This document shows positions 26,788-35,659 of a stretch of 64,000 nt of DNA, in pieces; position 1 is the stretch's first letter; each line of letters begins with the position of its first letter. The translations under genes and the position numbers were made by a program. Origin of the DNA: Leucobacter insecticola (lineage in GTDB: Bacteria > Actinomycetota > Actinomycetes > Actinomycetales > Microbacteriaceae); the NCBI RefSeq assembly GCF_011382965.1, contig NZ_CP049934.1, positions 1,612,001-1,676,000 on the forward strand, given 5' to 3'. Under the pieces are notes generated by a model. The model was given only the letters and a program-made list of their open reading frames with translations. It made no database searches and was not told the origin of the DNA.

Positions 26788-27701
26788 CCGTCGTTGTCGG
26801 GGTCGCCCCGAATCACGCCTCGGAAGCGGCGATTCACCTTGCCGTGTTGCTTGCGCGCAGCTACGACCGTGATCTGGTGGTCGCGTCCGTGAATTCTGTG
26901 GCGTGGCCGCCAAGCGACAGTCGGGTCGACACGGAGTACCAGACCTTTCTCATAAAGAATGCGCGGGCCGCGATCGATGCTGCCGTGGCGCTGATCCCGA
27001 GCGATATTCGCGTGCGCACCGTGGTGCACGGTGCATCGAGCGCCAGGCGCGGGCTGCTCGAGGTGTGCGAGGCGGAGAAGGCCGTGCGGCTGGTGCTCGG
27101 CTCTGCTTCGGAAGCTGGAGAGGGCATTAGGCTCGGCTCCGTCAGCTTTGGTTTGCTGCAGGCGGCCGAGATCCCGGTCGCGATTGCGCCGCACGGCTTC
27201 GCTCTTGAGCCGGGTGCGCGTCTTTCGCGAGTGACCGCCGCATACAGTGGCTCTGAGACTTCGGCCGAACTCGTATTGGGCGGGGCTGCGGTGGCAGCTG
27301 ATGCTGGTGCAGGGATCCGGATCGCGTCGTTCCACACCAGGCCGCGCGCGTTCGCGTCGGCCGGGGTGGGGTTGCAGGCCGAGGATCAGGTAGTGAAGCA
27401 GTGGGAAATGACGATTCGCGCGCACACCACCGAGATCCTGGGTGAGATCGAGCAGTCGGGGCGCGTGCCGGAGTCTGTCGAGGTTGTAGTGGGTGCCGGG
27501 AAGAACTGGCGTGAGGCCCTGCGCGCGATCCCGTGGGAGGGCACCGAGGTGCTGTTGCTTGGGTCGAGCAGCCTTGGGCCGCTTGCGCGGATTTCGCTCG
27601 GGTCGCACGCCGCGAAGATCCTGCGCGCGGCACCCGTTCCCGTGGTGCTGGTGCCGCGCCGCGCGACCGACGAATATCTGGCGCGAGCCCGGGCTGAATA
27701 G
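26784..27701 (+). CDS. Universal stress protein, two tandem Usp domains
   Basis: A 305-aa cytosolic protein with two Usp folds. The first begins MTVVVGVAPNHASEAAIHLAVLLAR and ends VLGSASEAGEGIRLGSVSFGLLQAAEIPVAI; the second ends LLLGSSSLGPLARISLGSHAAKILRAAPVPVVLVPR. The glycine-rich motif in both halves is the ATP-binding signature of the UspA class. It is coupled to the permease gene by an ATGA overlap, an arrangement often seen for Usp domains tied to APC transporters, and may tune transport. Confidence 0.87.
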   Translation: MTVVVGVAPNHASEAAIHLAVLLARSYDRDLVVASVNSVAWPPSDSRVDTEYQTFLIKNARAAIDAAVALIPSDIRVRTVVHGASSARRGLLEVCEAEKAVRLVLGSASEAGEGIRLGSVSFGLLQAAEIPVAIAPHGFALEPGARLSRVTAAYSGSETSAELVLGGAAVAADAGAGIRIASFHTRPRAFASAGVGLQAEDQVVKQWEMTIRAHTTEILGEIEQSGRVPESVEVVVGAGKNWREALRAIPWEGTEVLLLGSSSLGPLARISLGSHAAKILRAAPVPVVLVPRRATDEYLARARAE

Positions 27702-27807
27702 GGGATTCCGACGCTCCAAAGGGTCGGTACCAATTTGATGTTCAGGGCCAAACCCGGTAATGTTGAATCTCGGTGCCGAGCTCCCCGGAGCCTCGGAATT
27801 CCGCCAT

Positions 27808-27879
27808 TGGGATATGGTGTAATTGGCAACACAACGGTTTCTGGTACCGTCATTCTAGGTTCGAGTCCTGGTATCCCAG
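27808..27879 (+). tRNA. tRNA-Gln (CTG)
   Basis: A 72-nt cloverleaf: acceptor TGGGATA pairs with TATCCCA, anticodon stem ACGGT/ACCGT encloses TTCTGGT with anticodon CTG, and the T loop is TTCGAGT. The discriminator base is G and CCA is not encoded. The weak T-A first pair of the acceptor is typical of glutamine tRNA. Confidence 0.93.
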
Positions 27880-27897
27880 CAAGTTTTCCTTCTCGCA

Positions 27898-27918
27898 CAC
27901 GGTCCCGTTCGGGCCGTG
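27898..27918 (+). terminator. Hairpin downstream of tRNA-Gln
   Basis: CACGG-T-CCCG-TT-CGGG-CCGTG forms a strong stem of nine pairs with one bulged base, followed by TTTGGGG. It lies 18 nt after the tRNA and probably ends its transcript, although the T-run is short. Confidence 0.55.
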
Positions 27919-27992
27919 TTTGGGGTGCTTGATGTCTGTGTTTGTGCGTGTTTGCCGGCCGCACCGAGATCCTGCGGCCTTTATTGCCTGCT

Positions 27993-28084
27993 CGCCGAGA
28001 CTGCACTTCACCGGCGAGCCTGCATCTCACCGGCGAGCCTGCATCGAGGAACCGCAGTTTCGGCGATGAAGTGCAGGTTCGGCA
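27993..28084. repeat. Quadruplet-type intergenic repeat (13-nt units, 6-nt spacers)
   Basis: Three direct 13-nt units (CGCCGAGACTGCA at 27993; CGGCGAGCCTGCA at 28012 and 28031) are spaced by 6 nt. After a 9-nt loop come two inverted units (CGCAGTTTCGGCG at 28053 and TGCAGGTTCGGCA at 28072), also 6 nt apart. Unit size and spacing equal those at 49460-49543 and 54746-54829, and the unit follows the shared pattern CGnCGAGnnTGCA. Confidence 0.8.
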
Positions 28085-28087
28085 TGT

Positions 28088-28228
28088 TTAGTCCTCGCCT
28101 GATGCTTGGCCCCTGCGTCTGAATTCAGTATTCGCCAGCATGAGAGCGATGAGAAACGCGATTAGGTTGAGAACATAGGCGCCGAGGATGAGCGGTGGGC
28201 TCTGAAACAGGAACGCGCCGAACCCCAC
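28088..28228 (-). other. Short membrane-protein reading frame, possible gene remnant
   Basis: Reading from GTG 28228 gives 46 residues: VGFGAFLFQSPPLILGAYV, then NLIAFLIALMLANTEF and a polar tail RRRGQASGED. It has one clear membrane helix and a natural-looking basic end. No ribosome site precedes the GTG. An adjacent frame upstream (ending VLNGSLL) could be its continuation with one base missing. It may be the end of a small membrane protein cut by deletion or sequencing error. No family recognised. Confidence 0.3.
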
Positions 28229-28265
28229 AGGAGGCTGCCGTTGAGTACAGGCGCGGCCCCGGTCG

Positions 28266-29510
28266 CTACCGCTGATTGTTCCTGCCCCGGGGGATACCGG
28301 GGGTCAGTAGCAGCGCAATGAGGCACACCGCTGCGGCGCACAAGAGAGGCAACAGATACTCGCCCTGAGTCGCCAACGGTAGCGACAGCTTCGTGCTGAG
28401 CCAGACAAGTGCTGCCAGAATCAGTACCGCACCAAAGTGTTGGCTCGTCGCGATCATCCCCGACACGGATCCCGCGTCCGCGGGATCCACATGTCCTGTT
28501 GCTACCGAGGCGGTTCCCGACAGTACCAGCGAGACACCAACTCCGAAGATCGCGGAGGAGAATGCGCCAGCCAGCGGCAGCGACGCTGCAAACAGCGCGG
28601 CGGTGATCCCGAGCCCGAAGAACATCAGCAGCGTGGCAAGTTGCAGTGCCCTTCTCGCGCCGAGTCGCAGCTGGATACGGGTGCTCTGGCCACCCGTGGC
28701 AAGAACCGCGAGCGAGAGCGGTAGAAACATGAGGCCGGTTTGGAGCGGGCCGAAGCCCTCGCTGAGTTGCAGATGCAGTGTGATGAAGTAGAACGCCGAG
28801 GCTATCGCGCCGCCGCCGACGAACATGATCGCGGCTGCGGTGAGCACCCCGCGTTTTTTAAAAAGCCGGGTCGGGATCAGGAACCCGCCAGCAGAACCCG
28901 TTGCTCCTCCGCCGGTGATGTGATCCCGACCCGTGCGCCGCATCGGCCCGAGTAGCAAAGTGAGCACCACGGGCACATTGACGAGCAGCGCGACCCGCCA
29001 ACTGGCGTGCTCGACCGCGATCCCGCCGAGCAGGGCCCCGATTGCTCCTCCCGAGCCACCCGCGGCGCCCCAGATCCCGATCGCTCTGAGCCGAGCTGGT
29101 TTCTCGGGGAAACACTCGACGAGCAGCGCAAGGTTTGAGGCGACGATCCCGGCCGAGGCAAAGCCCTGGAAAATTCGCGCGATCAGGAACACCGCCTGTG
29201 TTGGCGCAAGACCGCCGACGAGTGACGCGAAGCCGAACAGTACGAGCCCGCCAACGAGGATCCTGCGCCTGCCGAAGCGATCCGCAATTCGTCCCATCAG
29301 CAGGATCGTGGCGGCGAGGGCCGCGGTGTAGGAGTTCGCGATGAGCTGCAGCGACACGGGGGAGAAACCCAGCTCGCTGCCGATCTGCGGGGTGGCGACG
29401 CTGAGTACCGAGGTATCAAGGATCACGAGCAGTTGTGAGACGGCGCAGACGATCAGCACCCGGGGCTGGCTGATGGCATAGCGTGGTCTGGTGGCGGGTG
29501 TAGGTGTCAC
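28266..29510 (-). CDS. MFS transporter, DHA2-like but shortened
   Basis: A 414-aa drug:proton antiporter-like protein. Helix 1 has LDTSVLSVATPQIGSELG (DHA2 motif LDxTVVNVALP-like), the loop 2-3 motif is GRIADRFGRRRIL, and helix 5 has GGSGGAIGALLGG. Helix 6 ends LLLGPMRRTGRDHI, and after only about 20 residues PTRLFKKRGVLTAAAIM begins; DHA2 proteins normally carry two extra helices there, so this one appears to have lost them, leaving about 12. GTG start at 29510. The quinone-oxidoreductase gene lies 3 nt upstream on the same strand. Substrate unknown. Confidence 0.83.
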   Translation of the reverse strand: MTPTPATRPRYAISQPRVLIVCAVSQLLVILDTSVLSVATPQIGSELGFSPVSLQLIANSYTAALAATILLMGRIADRFGRRRILVGGLVLFGFASLVGGLAPTQAVFLIARIFQGFASAGIVASNLALLVECFPEKPARLRAIGIWGAAGGSGGAIGALLGGIAVEHASWRVALLVNVPVVLTLLLGPMRRTGRDHITGGGATGSAGGFLIPTRLFKKRGVLTAAAIMFVGGGAIASAFYFITLHLQLSEGFGPLQTGLMFLPLSLAVLATGGQSTRIQLRLGARRALQLATLLMFFGLGITAALFAASLPLAGAFSSAIFGVGVSLVLSGTASVATGHVDPADAGSVSGMIATSQHFGAVLILAALVWLSTKLSLPLATQGEYLLPLLCAAAVCLIALLLTPGIPRGRNNQR

Positions 29511-29513
29511 TGT

Positions 29514-30514
29514 TCAGTCCAAGGCGAGAACGACGTTGCCGCGGAACTTGCCTTTGCCAAGGTCAATGAGTGCCTGGGGTGCTTCGCGGAGACCACCAGC
29601 AGGCGAGGATTGCGGAAATACAAAGCGGTCTTCTGCAAGCCATGCAGCGTAGTGCGTGACCCAGTGCGCGATTTGCTCGGGTGTGTGGAAGGTGCTGAAA
29701 GGCAGGATCACGAGCTGCTTGCGGATGGCGGTCAGAGCCTCGAAGCGTGGCATGCTCGCACCGGGAGCGGCGGCGAACTGCTGAGCGAGCGTGCCGCACA
29801 GCGCTAATCTCGCTGCCGGAGCCGCCGTCTGCACCGCAAACTCAAACTGTGTCCCGCCCACCGTGTCGAAGAACACGGAGAATCCGTCTGGGAACTCTGC
29901 CCTGAGCTGCTCGGCGAAATCTTCATCCCGGTAGTTGAGCGCGGCATCAAACCCCAGCTCCTCGATGAGCCAGCGGCACTTCTCCTCCGAACCGGCGCTG
30001 CCGACCACCTTTGCCGCGCCGCGACAGCGTGCAATCTGCCCGGCCAGCGATCCAACGCCACCAGCGGCACCCGACACGAACACCGTGTCGCCCGCTCCCA
30101 CCCGGGCGATGTCCACGATCCCGTGGTAGGCGGTGGGCCCCTGGCACAGCAGCATCTCGGGCCTCGCGAACAGACCCTCGGGATCAGCGAGAGCTCCGCG
30201 CTCTGAGCGATGAAGGCGCTGCGCCAGCCGTTCATCGACTGGACCGTGTCTCCCGGAGCGAAGTCGGCCGCTCGGCTCTCTACGACAGTGCCGACGGCAG
30301 GTCCCCAGAGCGGCTCTCCGATCGAGTAGGACGGCATCGGCAGATCCTCGCCCCGCAGGAGTTCGGCCATCACCGCCGTGAGCTGCATGGCGGTGTTTCG
30401 CACCAGCACCTCGCCGTTTTGCAGCGCGGGGATCTCGGTGCTTGCGAGTATGAAATTGTCCAGGTGTGGCTTGGCCTGCGGGCGGCTCTTCAGGAGGAAA
30501 TGTTCTGCGATCAT
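29514..30514 (-). pseudogene. Zinc-independent MDR-type NADP-dependent oxidoreductase, frameshifted
   Basis: A medium-chain reductase of the quinone/alkenal reductase group, about 333 aa when one base is restored. The N-terminal frame (MIAEHFLLKSRPQ...WGPAVGTVVESRAADFAPGDTV) is the GroES-like half; the second frame has QGPTAYHGIVDIARV, GDTVFVSGAAGGVGSLAGQIARCRGA (nucleotide-binding) and FDTVGG. The break is in the GGG run at 30180-30182; one base restores LIPEGLFARPEMLLCQ. No zinc ligands are seen. A divergent WYL regulator probably controls it with the downstream MFS gene. Likely detoxifies reactive carbonyls (family inference). Confidence 0.82.
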
Positions 30515-30575
30515 TGCTTACTCTCTCGGGTCATTGTTCGTGTACTCGAACGGTAACGAGATATGCGGTCGTAGA

Positions 30576-31592
30576 ATGTCCCTATCTCTATCTAGGGTGG
30601 TGGACGTGGCTGACTATCTGGAGCGCGGCATCGAGGTGCTCGGCGCGCTGCAACGCTCCAGCGAGTACCTCTCCGCGGCGGAGCTCGCGAATCGCCTGGG
30701 GATCACGACCCGCAGCGTGCGCAGGATCATCGCCGACCTCAAACACATCGGTTTCGGGATCGAGTCGGTTCCCGGTCCGCACGGAGGCTACCGGCTCGGG
30801 CCAGGTAAACGAATCGCGCTTTTGCTGCCGAGCGAAAACGAGATCGTCGCGCTGCTCGCGGGCCTGCAATCGGCGGCCGCGATGGGGCTGCAGGATCCCG
30901 ACATCGACCATCAGGATCTCACCGAGAAATTGCTCCGCGTGTTGCCGCAGAAGCATCGCAGTGCGGCGTTGGACCTGTCGCGGTACGTCGAGAGTTATCG
31001 GCCGCCGATCCCGACGACCTCGGCAAGGTCCCTGCGCGAGCTCGCCAAATACTGTCGGCTCAGAATGACTCTTGAGATTACTTACACCTCGGATGGCGTC
31101 GAGGAGCCTGCGCAACTCGTCGAACCCCATCGCATCGTCCAGAACGAATACCTCTGGTACCTCCTCGCCTGGAACCAGCAGTCCCGGTGTTGGCGGCACT
31201 ACCGGGTGGATCGCATCACCAGCATGCGCGCGGCCTCCAAACGTTTTGTGCAGCGGGAACTGCCTACGCTCGATGCGGCCGGATTTACCGTGAATACTAT
31301 CGCCACTGCCCCCTACGCCTACCGAGTCGAAGCGGTGTTCGCTGCATCGGCCGAGGAACTGGCTGGCAGCTTTCCGCCCGATTCGGTGCACATCGAGGCG
31401 ATTGACGACCACAGCTGCGTGGTCCACACCGGAGCTGCGAGCTATGAGATTGTCGCCGTGTACCTCCTCGCTCCGGGAGTGCCCTTCTCAATCCGATACC
31501 CCGCAGAAATGCGGCAGCACATGCTCGATTCAGCGAGGCGTCTCTGGGCGGCGGCCGAGGGGACGGCGCCGGCGAGTGGAAAGCAAAAGTGA
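30576..31592 (+). CDS. HTH/WYL-domain transcriptional regulator
   Basis: A regulator of up to 338 aa. The N terminus has an HTH_11 winged helix (LGALQRSSEYLSAAELANRLGITTRSVRRIIADLKHIGFGIES), then PHGGYRLGPG, a middle helical part, and a WYL ligand domain: LVEPHRIVQNEYLWYLLAWNQQSRCWRHYRVDRIT. The start is uncertain: ATG 30576, or GTG codons at 30597, 30600 or 30606 nearer the helix-turn-helix. It is divergent from the oxidoreductase-MFS pair and is the likely local repressor. Confidence 0.85.
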   Translation: MSLSLSRVVDVADYLERGIEVLGALQRSSEYLSAAELANRLGITTRSVRRIIADLKHIGFGIESVPGPHGGYRLGPGKRIALLLPSENEIVALLAGLQSAAAMGLQDPDIDHQDLTEKLLRVLPQKHRSAALDLSRYVESYRPPIPTTSARSLRELAKYCRLRMTLEITYTSDGVEEPAQLVEPHRIVQNEYLWYLLAWNQQSRCWRHYRVDRITSMRAASKRFVQRELPTLDAAGFTVNTIATAPYAYRVEAVFAASAEELAGSFPPDSVHIEAIDDHSCVVHTGAASYEIVAVYLLAPGVPFSIRYPAEMRQHMLDSARRLWAAAEGTAPASGKQK

Positions 31593-31626
31593 TCCCTTGT
31601 CGAGGGTCGCGAGTTGCAATCGAACC

Positions 31627-31866
31627 TTGAACCCCCACCTAACTGAGTACATTGAGCGCGGTAAGTCTCTTGACGCTGACGAGCGCGAGATTGCAGCGCT
31701 TGCACTTCAGCGTGTGGACGCGGAGGAACAGGCCGACATTGACGCAGCCTGGGACCAAGTTATCAGTCGACGTCTTGAAGAAGTGATTGACGGTTCAGCC
31801 CGGCTGGTTGATGGGCGCGACGGCTTGGCACGGATCCGCTCAGAGCTTGCCGCACGGAGAAAGTGA
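31627..31866 (+). CDS. Addiction-module antitoxin, putative
   Basis: A 79-aa protein read from TTG 31627 (NPHLTEYIERGKSLDADEREIAALALQRVDAEEQADIDAAWDQVISRRLEEVIDG and a basic end). The pattern 'L...ER..IA..L...D.......W..EI..R..E...G' is that of small addiction-module components paired with RelE/ParE toxins. The stop overlaps the toxin start (GTGA). No ATG exists in this part; a TTG at 31597 is another possible start. Low expression from the TTG would be unusual for an antitoxin, so the start is uncertain. Confidence 0.68.
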   Translation: MNPHLTEYIERGKSLDADEREIAALALQRVDAEEQADIDAAWDQVISRRLEEVIDGSARLVDGRDGLARIRSELAARRK

Positions 31867-32180
31867 CTCTGAGCTGGAGCGAGCATCAAAAGGCTCACGA
31901 AGAACTCCGGGAAGCTGCGTATCGATATGAAGATGCTGGCGACAGCTTAGGCGTGCGTTGCTTGATCGCCGTCCAGCCTGCCGTCGAGAGTGTTCTTGAT
32001 CCTGCCTACCACTGGGGATATTACCGCGATCGCATCAGTGCCCCTCAGGTCTATGCCCGAAGCGTTGCCGGGTTTCCATTCCAGATCATTTACACGCTAT
32101 TTGAGGACGGGGTCTTCGTGCTGGCCTATGCCCATGAACGGCGACAGCCTGAATGCTGGAAGGGTCGTTTGCCTTCATAA
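31863..32180 (+). CDS. RelE/ParE-family toxin-like protein
   Basis: A 105-aa protein starting at GTG 31863 within the antitoxin stop. Features include an N-terminal helix (WSEHQKAHEELREAAYRYEDAG), a central strand region RSVAGFPFQIIYTLFEDGVFVLAYAHERRQPECW, which matches the ParE/RelE C-terminal pattern (PYxIxY..edd.v.vlav.H.rr.p..W). This family either cuts ribosome-bound mRNA or inhibits gyrase. It marks the left border of the accessory island. Confidence 0.75.
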   Translation: MTLSWSEHQKAHEELREAAYRYEDAGDSLGVRCLIAVQPAVESVLDPAYHWGYYRDRISAPQVYARSVAGFPFQIIYTLFEDGVFVLAYAHERRQPECWKGRLPS

Positions 32181-32344
32181 GCAGCATCATCCGTGCCGTA
32201 AGCAGCCTTTCCAATCAGCTCGACATCTACCATCGCGTGAACGCAAAGTGACCCTATGAGTGAAGATGGGGTCACTATACGTTCACAGCAGAGTGGGTGC
32301 CGGGGGAGCGGACACAGGCATGAGTGGGCGGAGTCCCCTAGCCC

Positions 32345-32416
32345 CTACCTCCGAAAGCCGTTGTCGATCGTGGAGAGCTGGGCTTCGACAAGGTACCGTG
32401 AGTCGCGGTGATCCAC
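32345..32416 (-). pseudogene. Remnant of an LLM monooxygenase C terminus
   Basis: A short minus-strand stretch reads VDHRDSRYLVEAQLSTIDNGFRR then stop. It aligns with the C terminus of the intact LLM monooxygenase at 37126-38559 (ENHRGSQYRVGAPLSTIDDSVRG then stop), and the DNA matches at roughly three quarters of positions. No further upstream homology was found. It sits on the far side of the 4.7-kb island, so it is probably a decayed paralogue tail. Confidence 0.5.
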
Positions 32417-32448
32417 GAAAGCGAGGTATGGGCTAACAAAGGGTAAAG

Positions 32449-34527
32449 CTATTCGCGAATCTGTCGCTTTCGAGTTCCTACCCGCAAGACCCGAGACGGT
32501 GATATCCGCACCTGGCGACTGGTTCCTCTCCTGCGTGCTGCGACTTCAGATTCTGGTCGACGCGTTTCTTCGTGAAACAGCTTCAGCCGATACTGCTCCT
32601 CTTCAATCGCAGCTTTCACACGAGACAGTCCCGAAGGAATGGTGATCGGCGAAAAATCAGTCATCCAGGTGAGGTACTCGACAAGTGCAGACCCGCGGCG
32701 GGATACTTCAAACTCGTTTGTCGGACTATTGGAGAAAAATGGCCAGCACACCTCTGTTGAAACGCCGCTACAGGTTTCATCGGCAAGCATCTTCAACAGT
32801 AGAAAGTGTCGCCCACCGATCACGGGCACACGCTCGGAAGGTGCATCTCCGCAAAGCCCGGAGCCACTTGTCGGCCTGCTTAGCGCCTGAAAAAGGCCGT
32901 CTAGCTCATGTGCAGGCGGCAGATAGTAGTGAATAGGAGTCTTTCGCAGAATCCCATAAGCTTCAGTGCCCGTGGGTAGCATCGGCCTGTCGCGAGACCA
33001 TTTCTGAGATATGTTGGATCGCCATACTTCAAACCGCTCCACGCATTCACAGCTCGAGTGGCGGTTTTCGCAGGCGAGATACTCGAACAATGCACCCAAG
33101 ACGATGTAATGCGCGCCGAGCCCAGCGATACCCACCTCAAGCGCATACGGGGCACAATTCTCTTGATCTCGCGTCAGGTGGTGCCAGAAAACACCTGGGG
33201 AATCGCTCACCCCGGTGCCGACGGCAGCCAACGAGCCAGCCTCAATGGAGAGGAGATAGCGCCTCAAATCGCTTCGAAGATCCTTTGCTAATTTGCTCGC
33301 GTCCGTTTGCTCAATCGCGTCAAGCAGCAGGGCCGCAGTTTGTCTTTTAACAGACTCCTCCTCGGCAATTCCCGACTCCCGGACGATGCCTTCAAGGCTG
33401 TGAGTTCTCCAGCCAGGCATTGTTTCTGACTCTTGGGCGCGCACTACGGTTTTTGCAGCTTGCCGTAAAATAAAGTTCCCAAGGTCTTTGGCATCACAAG
33501 TGTCAAGTGTGGGTGTTTCGTTCGGTGGGCGAGTTCGCGACATCGCGGATGAAGTCCAGCGGCTCGTTTCGGCTGAGAACCTGTTCCTTGCCTGTCCTAG
33601 AATCGTCGCGTGTCGGTTGGCGGCAGCCACTCCTTCTCCCAACTTCCTCCGGCCATCATCCACGCGCGCTGTCGCATCGAGCCCGCACCAGGTGTACTCG
33701 ACGTACGAGTGCAAGTCCCAGATTCTTCGTTCTTGTTCGTCCGAGGGTAGCTTGTCGAGACGTTTCCAGAATGAGTCTGTCTTAAGCAACAAATGCTTGC
33801 GTTCGAGGCCCTTTATTGCTTCTTGTACCACGCGCTTTGCATCTTCCTGGGGCTGCACCTGAGCGGCCCAGTTGTCTGCCTTCTGGACCCATTCACGAAG
33901 TTTGCCCTGTCGTATTGCGTTTGCTGCGCGGTGGCCCAGTGTCTGTCTGAAATAGTGAGCGATCTGTTCCTTGATGGTTGGGTCCTGCTGCTTCCACATG
34001 AGAACGTGGGGTTTTTGCACCGTCATCCTGAATATGCCCACAACTCCTGACGTCAAGGCAAGAGCAACAAAGGCATAACTCACTGTCCACCAAGAGGCAA
34101 TGTATGCCTCAAGCCAATGTAGCTTGTCAGTCCAAAGTTGGCGAAGAAGCCATAGTGTTGCAGGTACTGCCAAGGTGCAGAGTAGCGCGAACCCAAAGAA
34201 CCAACTTCTTAACAACAGCATGTTGGGTAGGGAACTCAGTAGCATTGCATTCTTTGAGTAACCTAGGTACCTGTTGGCGCCATGCGTCTCTAATATGCGA
34301 TGCGTAAACTCCACGACCAGGGTGAGTGCGGCGAGGAACGCAACGGCACCAAGAAGTGCGCTCGAAATACGCAATCGCCCCTCAGGTGCGATCCAAGCCG
34401 GGAACACAGATGGGAATTGCGCCAGCAGCCACGTCGCCAGACCCGCGAGGAAAACGAAGATGACGGCTTGCAGGGACGCAAATCTCCCCGTCATCCGAGA
34501 AGCGGTGAACCAGTGGCTGATCATCAA
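32449..34527 (-). CDS. Unrecognised membrane protein, four N-terminal helices and large soluble region
   Basis: A 692-aa protein with no family I can name. Four hydrophobic segments (about residues 19-38, 54-74, 108-128 and 146-167) are followed by some 520 soluble, mostly polar residues, presumably cytoplasmic. Visible features are a charged helical stretch after helix 4 (KEQIAHYFRQTLGHRAANAIRQGK), a Cys cluster CENRHSSCEC near residue 485, and a very basic C-terminal tail rich in Arg. Codon use and base composition are less GC-rich than in the neighbours, a sign of transfer. It is divergent from another orphan gene at 34722; no ribosome site precedes the first ATG, so the start could be 34494. 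Confidence 0.7.
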   Translation of the reverse strand: MMISHWFTASRMTGRFASLQAVIFVFLAGLATWLLAQFPSVFPAWIAPEGRLRISSALLGAVAFLAALTLVVEFTHRILETHGANRYLGYSKNAMLLSSLPNMLLLRSWFFGFALLCTLAVPATLWLLRQLWTDKLHWLEAYIASWWTVSYAFVALALTSGVVGIFRMTVQKPHVLMWKQQDPTIKEQIAHYFRQTLGHRAANAIRQGKLREWVQKADNWAAQVQPQEDAKRVVQEAIKGLERKHLLLKTDSFWKRLDKLPSDEQERRIWDLHSYVEYTWCGLDATARVDDGRRKLGEGVAAANRHATILGQARNRFSAETSRWTSSAMSRTRPPNETPTLDTCDAKDLGNFILRQAAKTVVRAQESETMPGWRTHSLEGIVRESGIAEEESVKRQTAALLLDAIEQTDASKLAKDLRSDLRRYLLSIEAGSLAAVGTGVSDSPGVFWHHLTRDQENCAPYALEVGIAGLGAHYIVLGALFEYLACENRHSSCECVERFEVWRSNISQKWSRDRPMLPTGTEAYGILRKTPIHYYLPPAHELDGLFQALSRPTSGSGLCGDAPSERVPVIGGRHFLLLKMLADETCSGVSTEVCWPFFSNSPTNEFEVSRRGSALVEYLTWMTDFSPITIPSGLSRVKAAIEEEQYRLKLFHEETRRPESEVAARRRGTSRQVRISPSRVLRVGTRKRQIRE

Positions 34528-34721
34528 AATAACAATAGCGACTCCGCATCATAGGCTGTTACTACGTGATTATGATCGACTATCCCTATGCGGGCCACCT
34601 GCTAACCCGGATAGGAAGTGGAACTCCGCTCGGCCCTGCGATTCCAACATCTTGCTAGGTTATTCTTGTCGAGATTCGACGAAGCGGTGTGAGGATCGTT
34701 CCCGGTTGCAGGTGAGGTGTC

Positions 34722-35603
34722 ATGAAGAACAGTGATGAACCACGAGTCTTGCGCCCTGGTGAAGACTATTCGCTTTGGCCATACATGAAATGGGCCCGAG
34801 CACAGCAATTATCAGGACAGCTTTACCACTCCGTGAACATGCAGTCCGTGAGTTCTAGATCAGGACTGGACGTGGAAATTGCCCAGGACAAGTTGTCGGC
34901 AACGTTCCTCGTGCGTGAGGCAGCACCTATGCCAGTTCACGAATGGTCTCTGTTGCTTGGTGATGTTTTGCATAACTATCGCTCGGCGCTCGATGCGCTC
35001 GCTTGGGAACTTGCTCACCTCGATGGAAGACAGCCCCATCCGAAGCATGTGCGTCAGCTCTATTTCCCAATATGTATTTCGAAAACAGAATGGGATCGCA
35101 AGGTTAAGGGCCCGTTCGCATCTATTCCCATAGACATACGGAGGCGGTTGTATGCGGTGCAGCCCTTCCATGCTGAACCCGTGGAGGAAGGCATCTTGGT
35201 GATTCTCCATAAGCTGGACATAGCGGACAAGCACAAAGCCCAAGTTAAGGCGAACGCGGTAGTTCGAGACCGCTCCACGTGTCGTTACAGTTTCCGTCTT
35301 GAAGGTAACCAGCCTATGCCTGTGAGTGGTGATAGACCGGCCCACGAATGGCTTACAGACGGCTCTCCCGTGCGTGTGGGGCAGCCCATATTTAAGATGA
35401 ACTCGCCGATTCCTATTGAATGGGCCGAATCCGATATGCCGCTTCCGTTGAAGCTCACAGTCGAGCTCGGCGAATCCGAGTACGAGATATTCCCGCTGCT
35501 CGAAATGATTGAGGGCCAGTTTGGCGCAACTCTCCATATTCTGAATACGGGGCGACCGCCAGGTCAGCCTGACCGGATATATGGCCCACTGGAAGAAGGC
35601 TAG
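34722..35603 (+). CDS. Unrecognised 293-aa protein with LHNYRSALDAL motif
   Basis: A soluble protein starting at ATG 34722 after GGTGAGGTG. The segment LLGDVLHNYRSALDALAWELAHLDG resembles a 'GDxLHNLRSALDHLA' helix seen in uncharacterised actinobacterial and phage-associated proteins, but no function is known to me. It is followed by a mixed alpha/beta region (QLYFPICISKTEWDRK, DIADKHKAQVKANAV). No signal peptide or membrane segment. It is divergent from the 692-aa membrane protein with a 194-nt shared intergenic region, so they may be co-controlled. GC content is lower than the window average. Confidence 0.68.
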   Translation: MKNSDEPRVLRPGEDYSLWPYMKWARAQQLSGQLYHSVNMQSVSSRSGLDVEIAQDKLSATFLVREAAPMPVHEWSLLLGDVLHNYRSALDALAWELAHLDGRQPHPKHVRQLYFPICISKTEWDRKVKGPFASIPIDIRRRLYAVQPFHAEPVEEGILVILHKLDIADKHKAQVKANAVVRDRSTCRYSFRLEGNQPMPVSGDRPAHEWLTDGSPVRVGQPIFKMNSPIPIEWAESDMPLPLKLTVELGESEYEIFPLLEMIEGQFGATLHILNTGRPPGQPDRIYGPLEEG

Positions 35604-35659
35604 TGTCTGGCGTCGAACCAGATAGTTAGTTTCTAATGGGGGGACGATTCGATCGGGTC

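Noticed and set aside
28001..28084. CRISPR-like array
   Set aside because: Direct units of 13 nt with 6-nt spacers followed by inverted copies; no long unique spacers and no cas genes in the window.
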